Assembly: GCA_937859855.1 (NCBI GenBank)
Contig: CALMAR010000380.1
Span: forward strand, 1-39,106
Source of the DNA: an uncultured Kineosporia sp.
GTDB taxonomy: Bacteria; Actinomycetota; Actinomycetes; Actinomycetales; Kineosporiaceae
Reading direction: 5' to 3'
Length of the DNA: 39,106 nt
The translations under genes and the position numbers were made by a program. The notes under the pieces were generated by a model, which was not told the DNA's origin, made no database searches, and saw only the letters and a program-made list of their open reading frames with translations. This document shows positions 9,284 through 15,819 of this stretch, piece by piece (within the stretch, counting starts at the first letter, position 1; each line of letters opens with the position of its first letter).

Positions 9284-9289
9284 AATCTA
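9284..9289 (-). promoter_or_regulatory. Candidate -10 element (TAGATT) of the PrimC-like gene
   Basis: On the minus strand TAGATT is followed by 6 nt and then the ATG at 9277, the spacing expected if transcription starts on the A of the start codon. The -35 region is weak. This is a sequence-pattern inference. Confidence 0.4.
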
Positions 9290-9334
9290 GCGTCCCGGCC
9301 CGCGATCGATCAGGGCTGAGGGCAGGATGGGGGC

Positions 9335-10396
9335 ATGGACCTGCCTGTGATGCCGCCGATCGCGCCGATGCTGGCCAAGTCGGTCAAGGAGATCCCCGAC
9401 GTCGGGCACGTCGAGCCCAAGTGGGACGGCTTCCGCACGATCGTTTTCCGGGACGGGGACGAGGTGGAGCTGGGCAGCCGCAACGAGCGGCCGATGACCC
9501 GCTACTTCCCCGACGTGGTCGAGGCGATCAAGGCCAACACCCCGGACCGGTGCGTGCTGGACGGCGAGATCGTGCTGATCCGGGGCGACCGGCTGGACTT
9601 CGACGCCCTGCAGCAACGGATCCATCCGGCGGTCAGCCGGGTGAACCTGCTGGCCGGGCAGACTCCGGCCTCGTTCATCGCCTTCGACATCCTGGCCCTG
9701 GGCTCGGACAACCTGATGGAGCAACCCTTTTCGCATCGGCGGGCGGTGCTGGAGAAAGCCCTGGCGGCGGCCAGGAAGCCGGTCTTCGTCACCCCGGCTA
9801 CAGCCGATCTCGGTCTGGCCGCAGACTGGTTCGAACAGTTCGAGGGGGCCGGGCTGGACGGGGTGGTGGCCAAGCCGGTGGACGGCGCCTACCAGCCGGA
9901 CAAGCGGGTGATGTTCAAGATCAAGCATGAGCGGACGGCGGACTGCGTGGTGGCCGGGTTCCGCTGGCACAAGACCGGCGACGTCGTCGGCTCGCTGCTG
10001 CTGGGCCTGTACAACGACGAGGGCAGGCTCCAGCACGTCGGGGTGACGGCGTCCTTCCCGATGGCCCGGCGCAAGACCCTGCTGGACGACCTCGCCCCCT
10101 ACCGGGACCTCGAACCGGGGACCCATCCATGGGGCGAGTGGGCCGACGCGCAGGCGCACGAGCACAACCGGATGCCGGGCAACGTCAGCCGCTGGAACGC
10201 CAAGAAGGATCTGTCGTTCGTGCCCATCCGGGCCGAGCTGGTGGTCGAGGTGGCCTACGAGCACATGGAGGGCGACCGGTTCCGGCACACGGCGCAGTTC
10301 CGGCGCTGGCGCCCGGATCGCACGCCGGAGAGCTGCACCTACGAGCAGCTGGACGAGCCGGTCACGTTCGACATCGCCACGATCCTGAAGAGCTGA
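9335..10396 (+). CDS. ligC: ATP-dependent DNA ligase, LigC type
   Basis: The 353-residue enzyme has the two-domain core of ATP-dependent ligases. Motif I is EPKWDGFR with the adenylated Lys29. Motif III is FIAFDILAL, motif IV is GLDGVVAKP, and motif V is MFKIKHERTADCVV. The remaining ~110 residues form the OB-fold domain, including a motif VI-like FRHTAQFRRWRPDR stretch. No polymerase or nuclease domain is attached, which separates it from LigD. It is divergent from the stand-alone primase-polymerase gene, so the two enzymes probably act together to fill and seal short gaps. Its stop codon directly abuts the stop codon of the convergent PrsW-like gene, the junction reading TGATCA. Confidence 0.93.
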   Translation: MDLPVMPPIAPMLAKSVKEIPDVGHVEPKWDGFRTIVFRDGDEVELGSRNERPMTRYFPDVVEAIKANTPDRCVLDGEIVLIRGDRLDFDALQQRIHPAVSRVNLLAGQTPASFIAFDILALGSDNLMEQPFSHRRAVLEKALAAARKPVFVTPATADLGLAADWFEQFEGAGLDGVVAKPVDGAYQPDKRVMFKIKHERTADCVVAGFRWHKTGDVVGSLLLGLYNDEGRLQHVGVTASFPMARRKTLLDDLAPYRDLEPGTHPWGEWADAQAHEHNRMPGNVSRWNAKKDLSFVPIRAELVVEVAYEHMEGDRFRHTAQFRRWRPDRTPESCTYEQLDEPVTFDIATILKS

Positions 10397-11227
10397 TCAG
10401 CCGGACAGTGCCCCGGTGCGGAAACCGGCCCGGCCCGGGATGGCGACCACTGGCTGATCCGGTCCACCAGCCTGCTGGGCCCGGTGCAGGCGGTGCACGG
10501 CGCCGAACAGCAGAGCCAGGCTGATCGCGGCCAGCACCACGTAGGTCCCGGTCGTCCGGGACGAATCCCAGGCGGTGTGCAGGATGACCGCGATCAGATA
10601 GGTCACCACGAACTGCACGACGGCGCTGCCCCGATGCCGGGCACCGGCGACCTGCCAGAGCGCTGCGGCAGTGAGCCCGGTCCAGGCCATGTGCGCGGCT
10701 GGGCTGAGGATGCCGCGCAGCAGCAGGATGCCGTCCACGACGGCGATGTTCCCCTTCGACTCGATCAGCGCCACGAAGGCGTAGCCCATGGTTTCGAGCA
10801 CGGCGAAGCCGGCGCCGGTGGCGACCCCGAGCAGCAGGCCGTCAGCGGGCAGCCGGTGAACGGTGAACACCAGGACGGCCGCTGGGGCGATCAGCTTGGC
10901 GCCCTCCTCGATCAGCCCGACAGCCAGCATCGGCAGCATGCCGATGGTGCGCAGGGTGCGGAATTCGAGCACGCCGGCCGCGACCACACCGATCACTCCC
11001 CCGACCAGGGCCACGGTGAACAGGAACCCGGACGACACGTCGTAGCTCAGCCGCCGGTCGTAGAGGAAGGCCACGAAGGAGGCCGGCACCACAGCAGCCC
11101 CGAGCAGGATCAGCGAGGGGACGTAGCTCGGGTTGCCGGTCGAGATCAGTGCCCGGCGAACCACTTCGAACAGCACCAGGCCGCCGATCAGGATCCACAA
11201 CCAGCTCAGGCGCCGGACTCCTGCCAT
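10397..11227 (-). CDS. PrsW family intramembrane protease
   Basis: A 276-residue polytopic membrane protein with about eight hydrophobic segments. It carries the glutamic protease signatures of the PrsW/CPBP-related group: LIEEGAK with Glu107 and Glu108, an ETMGYAFV segment, a histidine in SPAAHMAWTG, and a second histidine in ILHTAWDSS. PrsW in Bacillus cleaves the anti-sigma factor RsiW; a target in this organism is unknown, although a sigma factor with a membrane partner lies 2.4 kb away. The ATG at 11227 is preceded by an excellent AGGAGGT ribosome binding site 5-6 nt upstream. The gene is divergent from the DUF3311/symporter pair. Confidence 0.85.
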   Translation of the reverse strand: MAGVRRLSWLWILIGGLVLFEVVRRALISTGNPSYVPSLILLGAAVVPASFVAFLYDRRLSYDVSSGFLFTVALVGGVIGVVAAGVLEFRTLRTIGMLPMLAVGLIEEGAKLIAPAAVLVFTVHRLPADGLLLGVATGAGFAVLETMGYAFVALIESKGNIAVVDGILLLRGILSPAAHMAWTGLTAAALWQVAGARHRGSAVVQFVVTYLIAVILHTAWDSSRTTGTYVVLAAISLALLFGAVHRLHRAQQAGGPDQPVVAIPGRAGFRTGALSG

Positions 11228-11366
11228 GGCGACCTCCTGTCGTCCAGGCGTTCAGCCAGCGACTCACCGATCGCCAATCATCTGAGCGCCGCCGCGTGAT
11301 CTTGAATCCCTCGCAGGTTAGCAACCGGTCAACCGGGACGCCCGTCGACCCCGCTGAGCTGCCGGT

Positions 11367-11416
11367 GATCCGCATGATCGGCATGATCTGCATGATCCGA
11401 GTGATCGGGGGCGATC
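11367..11416. repeat. 9-bp tandem repeat array centred on GATC
   Basis: GATC occurs at 11367, 11376, 11385, 11394 and 11403 with an exact 9-bp period, and again at 11413 after 10 bp. The central units read GATCSGCAT-like (GATCCGCAT, GATCGGCAT, GATCTGCAT). The array lies in the 250-bp region between the divergent PrsW-like gene and the DUF3311/symporter pair, whose remainder shows no gene I can support. It could be a multi-site operator or a simple slippage repeat. Confidence 0.7.
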
Positions 11417-11477
11417 CGCAGGGTGCCGTCCGAGTGCCTCAGGGGGCTATTCTCCCGGCAGGTGGAGTCGGCGATCC

Positions 11478-11816
11478 GTGACCGCCGCCGCCGGTCGTCT
11501 CAAGGATGAGAGGGCGGACATGGCCGCAGAGCACGCCGCGAACCGCGCTGCCGAACCCGAGCCGAGCGGCGCGCCGGCCAGGCGGGGGTTGCGTGGCCGG
11601 GTCGTCCGCCAGCGCTGGCATCCGGTCAACCTGCTCCTGCTGGTTCCGATCGTGCTGTCCCTGGCCACCCCGCTCTTCAACCGCCAAGACCCGAAGCTGT
11701 TCGGATTTCCCGCCTTCTACTGGCTGCAGCTCGCTTTCGTCTTCGCCGGAGTGGCCAGCACCACCATCGTCTACCAGGTGACCCGAGATCGGCGAAACCG
11801 AAGGGACGGCGACTGA
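11478..11816 (+). CDS. DUF3311 small membrane protein, symporter partner
   Basis: A 112-residue protein with a charged N-terminal region of about 50 residues and two hydrophobic segments: NLLLLVPIVLSLATPLF and FYWLQLAFVFAGVASTTIVYQVT. This matches DUF3311, a family normally encoded directly upstream of sodium:solute symporters. Only 3 bp separate its stop codon from the symporter ATG, so the two are co-translated and probably form one transport system. The GTG at 11478 has a GGTGGAG ribosome binding site 10 nt upstream. An in-frame ATG at 11520 is an alternative that would remove 14 residues. An accessory role in stability or assembly of the transporter is inferred from gene pairing. Confidence 0.8.
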   Translation: MTAAAGRLKDERADMAAEHAANRAAEPEPSGAPARRGLRGRVVRQRWHPVNLLLLVPIVLSLATPLFNRQDPKLFGFPAFYWLQLAFVFAGVASTTIVYQVTRDRRNRRDGD

Positions 11817-11819
11817 GCC

Positions 11820-13478
11820 ATGCCGAAGCTCGCCGATCACACCGTCGAACTGGTCATCTTCGTCGTGCTGTTCCTGCTGGTGTCCGGCATGGGGTTCGCC
11901 GCCGCCCGCTGGCGCAAGGCTGACACGATGAATCACCTGGATGAATGGGGGCTCGGCGGGCGCAATTTCGGGCCATGGATCACCTGGTTCCTGCTTGGCG
12001 GCGACCTCTACACCGCGTACACCTTCGTCGCGGTGCCCGCCCTGGTGTTCGCCTCCGGAGCTACTGGCTTCTTCGCCGTGCCCTACACGATCATCATCTA
12101 TCCGCTGGGTTTTCTGGTGCTGACCCGGATCTGGTCAGTGAGCTACCGGCATGGCTTCGTCACCCCGGCCGACTTCGTCCGGGGCCGCTTCGGCTCCCCC
12201 ACCCTGGCCCTGCTGGTCGCGATCACCGGAATCGTCGCCACCATGCCCTATATCGCGTTGCAGCTGGTCGGAATTCAGGCCGTGCTCAAGGCGATGGGAA
12301 TCACCGGGCATCTGCCGATCATTGTCGCGTTCATCATCCTGGCCCTCTACACCTACAACTCGGGGTTACGGGCACCGGCGCTGATCGCCTTCGTCAAGGA
12401 CAGCCTGATCTATCTGGTCATCATCGTCGCGGTGATCGTGATTCCGTACAAGCTCGGTGGCTGGGATGTGATTTTCGGTTCGGCCGAGAAGGCGCTGGCC
12501 GTGACCAATCCGAAGACCGGCGCCCCCAAGGGCAGTCTGCTGCTGAACGCCAACAACCAGCTGCAGTACGTGACCCTGGCGCTGGGCTCGGCCTTGGCGC
12601 TGTTCCTCTATCCACACTCACTGACTAGCGTGCTGGCGGCCAGGGACCGGAACACGATCAAGCGCAACATGTCAGCGTTGCCCGCGTACAGCTTCCTGCT
12701 CGGCCTGATCGCCCTGCTCGGCTACATGGCTCTGGCAGGGGCCACTAAATTCGGCGTCAAGCCGATCAGCAGTGGTGGCAAGGTGGACGGAAACACCATT
12801 GTGCCCGTGCTTTTCGACAAGATGTTTCCAGACTGGTTCGCCGGCGTAGCGTTCGCGGCGATCGGCATCGGCGCCCTTGTGCCGGCCGCGATCATGTCGA
12901 TCGCGGCCGCGAACCTGTTCGCCCGCAACATCTTCAAGGAGTACATCAAGCCAGATGCCACGGCCCAGGAGGAGGCGACGGTGAGCAAGGTCGCCTCGTT
13001 GGTGGTGAAACTTGGCGCCCTGGCATTCATCCTGTTCGTCGATCCGCAGTTCTCGATCGACCTGCAGCTGATCGGCGGAGTGCTGATCCTGCAAACCCTG
13101 CCCGCCGTCGCCATCGGCGCCTACACCCGGTGGATGCATCCCTGGGCGCTGGTCAGCGGGCTGGTCGCGGGGCTGGCCGCCGGCCTGGTGATGCTCTACC
13201 AGATCCCGAACCCGAACAACGGCAAGATGCATTTCGGTGGCTCGGCCTACAAGCTGTCGCAGTTCGGCTTCGACAGCCAGAAGCAGATCTACGTCGGCTT
13301 CGTCGCGGTGCTGGTCAACCTGATCGTGGTCGCCGTGATGACGATCGTGCTGCGGGCGGCCAAGGTGCCTGAACTGGACGACGTCACGTCGCCGGAGGAC
13401 TACCTGGTCGATCGCGACCCAGACAGCGCTCCACCGGCGGCGGCCATCTCCTCCACCGGCATCGCCAGCTCGGACTGA
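11820..13478 (+). CDS. Sodium:solute symporter (SSS family), MctP-like monocarboxylate transporter candidate
   Basis: A 552-residue integral membrane protein with about 13 predicted helices, the usual size for the SSS family. The N-terminal segment reads LDEWGLGGRNFGPWITWFLL and continues GGDLYTAYTFVAVPALVF, closely resembling rhizobial MctP-type monocarboxylate permeases, to the extent I remember them. The family couples sodium (or proton) influx to uptake of pyruvate, lactate, acetate, amino acids or similar solutes, so the exact substrate is an inference. The C-terminal ~35 residues are hydrophilic and probably cytoplasmic. It follows the DUF3311 gene by 3 bp. An AAGGGA sequence upstream can act as ribosome binding site. 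Confidence 0.87.
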   Translation: MPKLADHTVELVIFVVLFLLVSGMGFAAARWRKADTMNHLDEWGLGGRNFGPWITWFLLGGDLYTAYTFVAVPALVFASGATGFFAVPYTIIIYPLGFLVLTRIWSVSYRHGFVTPADFVRGRFGSPTLALLVAITGIVATMPYIALQLVGIQAVLKAMGITGHLPIIVAFIILALYTYNSGLRAPALIAFVKDSLIYLVIIVAVIVIPYKLGGWDVIFGSAEKALAVTNPKTGAPKGSLLLNANNQLQYVTLALGSALALFLYPHSLTSVLAARDRNTIKRNMSALPAYSFLLGLIALLGYMALAGATKFGVKPISSGGKVDGNTIVPVLFDKMFPDWFAGVAFAAIGIGALVPAAIMSIAAANLFARNIFKEYIKPDATAQEEATVSKVASLVVKLGALAFILFVDPQFSIDLQLIGGVLILQTLPAVAIGAYTRWMHPWALVSGLVAGLAAGLVMLYQIPNPNNGKMHFGGSAYKLSQFGFDSQKQIYVGFVAVLVNLIVVAVMTIVLRAAKVPELDDVTSPEDYLVDRDPDSAPPAAAISSTGIASSD

Positions 13479-13550
13479 TCTTCGAGGTTCCGCTCACTCC
13501 GGTGCCGGTGGATCGCCCTCTCTCCACCTCCGCCATCGTCAGAACTGACT

Positions 13551-13576
13551 CAACCTTTTCCGCGCCGATCCGGTTA
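13551..13576 (+). promoter_or_regulatory. Candidate ECF-type promoter upstream of the sigma factor gene
   Basis: CAACC (13551-13555) and GTTA (13573-13576) are separated by 17 bp, similar to the -35 AAC and -10 GTT cores recognised by many ECF sigma factors. It lies 38 bp before the sigma gene start and would make that gene autoregulated. Inferred from pattern only. Confidence 0.35.
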
Positions 13577-13613
13577 TCAGAATCAGAGATCAGGCCGACG
13601 CGGAGGGGACGGA

Positions 13614-14144
13614 GTGAATCTCAGTAGCGCCGAGCGGGCCCGGCGGGAGTTCGACTCGCTGGTCAGGCAGTTGTCCCCGGCTCTGCTTCGATCGGCCTAC
13701 CTGATGTGCTGGGACGCCGCCGAGGCCGAGGACCTGCTCCAGGAGACCTGGGTCCGGGTCGCCCGGCAATGGCCGCGGGTCGCCCGGATGGAGAATCCGG
13801 CCGGCTACGTGCGCCGGGTCCTGGTCAATCGAGTGATCGACGCCGCTACAGCTCGGAGCCGGCGGCTCAGCGAACTGAGGCCGGACGACAGCCACCTGGC
13901 CCTGCATCCCGACCGGCGGGCGGCGCAGGCACTGGGTGCCGTGGAAGACCAGCAACAGCTGATCGCTGCGCTGGGCGCCTTGACGGCCCGCCAGCGCGCC
14001 GTCCTGGTCCTGCGCTACTGGGAGGACCGATCCGAGCACGAAGTGGCCGGCCTGCTCGGCTGCTCCGAGGGAAGTGTGAAAAGTACTGCTTCGCGAGCGC
14101 TTTCGATGCTCCGAATGACGCGTTCAGTGAACGAGCTGGGTTGA
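13614..14144 (+). CDS. SigE-family (ECF-like) RNA polymerase sigma factor
   Basis: The 176-residue protein has the two-domain sigma-70 ECF structure. Region 2 spans residues about 10-75 with LLRSAYLMCWDAAEAEDLLQ and ETWVRVARQW; region 4 spans about 115-170 with LGALTARQRAVLVLRYWED and the HTH SEHEVAGLLGCSEGSVKSTA. The form of these motifs matches the actinobacterial SigE/SigM-like group. The start is GTG 13614 with a GGAGG ribosome binding site just upstream. The next gene, 55 bp downstream, encodes a single-pass membrane protein that may be its regulator. A CAACC-N17-GTTA promoter candidate upstream suggests autoregulation. The inducing signal is not apparent. Confidence 0.9.
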   Translation: MNLSSAERARREFDSLVRQLSPALLRSAYLMCWDAAEAEDLLQETWVRVARQWPRVARMENPAGYVRRVLVNRVIDAATARSRRLSELRPDDSHLALHPDRRAAQALGAVEDQQQLIAALGALTARQRAVLVLRYWEDRSEHEVAGLLGCSEGSVKSTASRALSMLRMTRSVNELG

Positions 14145-14199
14145 CGAGAGGTGTTCGCCGGCTCGCAAGAGAACACCGGACCAGTGGAAGGGAAGATCG

Positions 14200-14871
14200 A
14201 TGAGTCTGGAACTGCTGGAGCGAGACCTGCGCCAAGCATTCGCTGCCCGGCTGGGCGAACTGCCGCCGAACGCCGAGAAGCGCGTTGTCGCAGTGGATTA
14301 CCGGCCGCGGACCCGGAGCCGGACCGCGCTGCTCACCGCCGGAACAGCGATGGCTGGGACGGCAGCGGCGGCCATCGTGACGGCATTTCCGGCCATACCC
14401 ACCGGCCTGAACGATCGACCGGCTCAGGATGGGCCCGGGTCCGGGGCTGCGTCGCAGCCGTCTCCCGGTTCGCCGGTCCGCACCCTCAATGGGGATCGCA
14501 TTCACCTGGCCGGGTTCGGGAGCGAGTCCGCGGGTTTCACGTTCACCGTCCCACCGGCGCTGCGGGCCGGACTGGACCGCTGTTCGGCCAGCCCCACCCT
14601 GACCAGGGCCGAGCGGAAATCCTGCCTGACCCTGAGGTTCGTCGCCGGACCACAGTCATCGGCTCCGCCCGGCGCCCGCCCATTGCGAATCGGCGACCTG
14701 AAGGGCTGGAGCCTGAGCAGATCGGACCGGGTCACCGTGGCCGTCACCTTTCCCTCCTTCAGCGGTGCCGGGCATACCATCGTCGCCACCGCCCGGCGGA
14801 CCGGCGGCAAGCCCTCGGTCCAGGACCTGATCGACCTGCTGACCAGCGGGCTGCCTGGCCATCCGAACTGA
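14200..14871 (+). CDS. Single-pass membrane protein, candidate anti-sigma partner
   Basis: The 223-residue product starts with LELLERDLRQAFAARLGELP, a short helical N-terminus commonly seen in proteins encoded after SigE-family sigma genes in actinomycetes. One transmembrane segment follows (about residues 43-66), then an extracellular domain of ~150 residues with no family I recognise, including two cysteines that could form a disulfide (in DRCSASPTL and RKSCLTLRF). The arrangement - short cytoplasmic helix, one helix in the membrane, sensor-like outer domain - is that of an anti-sigma or sigma-associated sensor, although the usual zinc-binding HxxxCxxC motif is absent. A GGAAGGGAAG sequence provides the ribosome binding site. 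Confidence 0.7.
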   Translation: MSLELLERDLRQAFAARLGELPPNAEKRVVAVDYRPRTRSRTALLTAGTAMAGTAAAAIVTAFPAIPTGLNDRPAQDGPGSGAASQPSPGSPVRTLNGDRIHLAGFGSESAGFTFTVPPALRAGLDRCSASPTLTRAERKSCLTLRFVAGPQSSAPPGARPLRIGDLKGWSLSRSDRVTVAVTFPSFSGAGHTIVATARRTGGKPSVQDLIDLLTSGLPGHPN

Positions 14872-15039
14872 GGTCCGGACGCGGTGATCGAGGGCTCAGA
14901 TGGAAGCGTGGGGCTGGCTTTCATCGATTTGAGACCCAGGTCACAGGCGCGGCCGTAGCGGTGTTCACGGGCTGAGAAAGTTCCCGGACGTAACGCCCTT
15001 CTTCGCCTTCTTGACATCTGGCTGTGGTGTGCTTGGCCA

Positions 15040-15819
15040 ATGCCTACACCCACCCAGGCGTCCCCGGCTCAGCTCGGATTACCCGGCACCGTCGTCGCGT
15101 GCCTGTTCGATCTGGACGGAGTACTGACCGACACCGCATCGGTACATGCCAGCGCCTGGAAGCGGATGTTCGACGACTACCTGAAGCAGCGATCGGATCA
15201 GACCGGTGAGCCGTTCAAGCCGTTCGACATCGGCACCGACTATCCGGCCTATGTGGACGGCAAGCCGAGGCCGGACGGCACCCGCGGTTTCCTGGCCAGC
15301 CGGGACATCACCCTGCCCGAGGGCCAGCCGGACGACGACCCCAGCCAGGACACCGTCAACGGCCTGGGCAACCGGAAGAACGAGCTCGTCCAGCAGGAGA
15401 TCGCCACCAACGGCGTCACCGTCTATCAGGGATCGGTGCGCTATCTGCAGTCGGCCCGGGACGCCGGAATGCGGGTGGCCGTGGTGTCGTCCAGCGCGAA
15501 CACCGAACAGGTACTCCGGGTCACCGGACTCGAGCAGTACGTGGACGCCAGGATCGATGCCCAGGCCGCGAAAGCCCAGCACCTGAACGGCAAACCGGCT
15601 CCGGACACCTTTCTGGCCGGCGCCCGCGCCGTGCGCGCGCAGGCCGATCAATCCGTGGTGTTCGAGGACGCCATCGCCGGCGTCCAGGCCGGTCACGCCG
15701 GGCACTTCGCCCTGGTGGTCGGGGTGGACCGGGTCGGAAAGGGACACGGCGACAATCTCAAGCAGCACGGCGCCGACGTCGTGGTGACCGACCTAGACCA
15801 GTTACTGGAGCGCTCGTGA
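15040..15819 (+). CDS. HAD-superfamily beta-phosphoglucomutase
   Basis: A 259-residue HAD subfamily IA protein. Motif I is FDLDGVLTDT (Asp24 nucleophile and Asp26 acid/base), motif II is VVSSSANT, motif III lysine lies in NGKPAPDTFL, and motif IV is VFEDAIAGVQAG. The cap domain of about 100 residues after motif I has the size of beta-phosphoglucomutase. It would convert beta-glucose 1-phosphate to glucose 6-phosphate. The stop codon overlaps the GTG start of the GH65 gene (GTGA), so the phosphorylase product is passed to this enzyme from a coupled gene. Mycobacterial Rv3400/Rv3401 show the same pairing. A TTGACA at 15011-15016 is a possible -35 element, but no good -10 follows. Confidence 0.9.
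   Translation: MPTPTQASPAQLGLPGTVVACLFDLDGVLTDTASVHASAWKRMFDDYLKQRSDQTGEPFKPFDIGTDYPAYVDGKPRPDGTRGFLASRDITLPEGQPDDDPSQDTVNGLGNRKNELVQQEIATNGVTVYQGSVRYLQSARDAGMRVAVVSSSANTEQVLRVTGLEQYVDARIDAQAAKAQHLNGKPAPDTFLAGARAVRAQADQSVVFEDAIAGVQAGHAGHFALVVGVDRVGKGHGDNLKQHGADVVVTDLDQLLERS

Noticed and set aside
13507..13528. GGTGGA/TCCACC inverted repeat after the symporter gene
   Set aside because: The loop is long (10 nt), the stem has only 6 bp and no T run follows; too weak to list as a terminator.
15011..15016. TTGACA before the beta-phosphoglucomutase gene as a promoter
   Set aside because: No acceptable -10 hexamer lies 16-19 bp downstream before the start codon, so only the -35-like match is noted.
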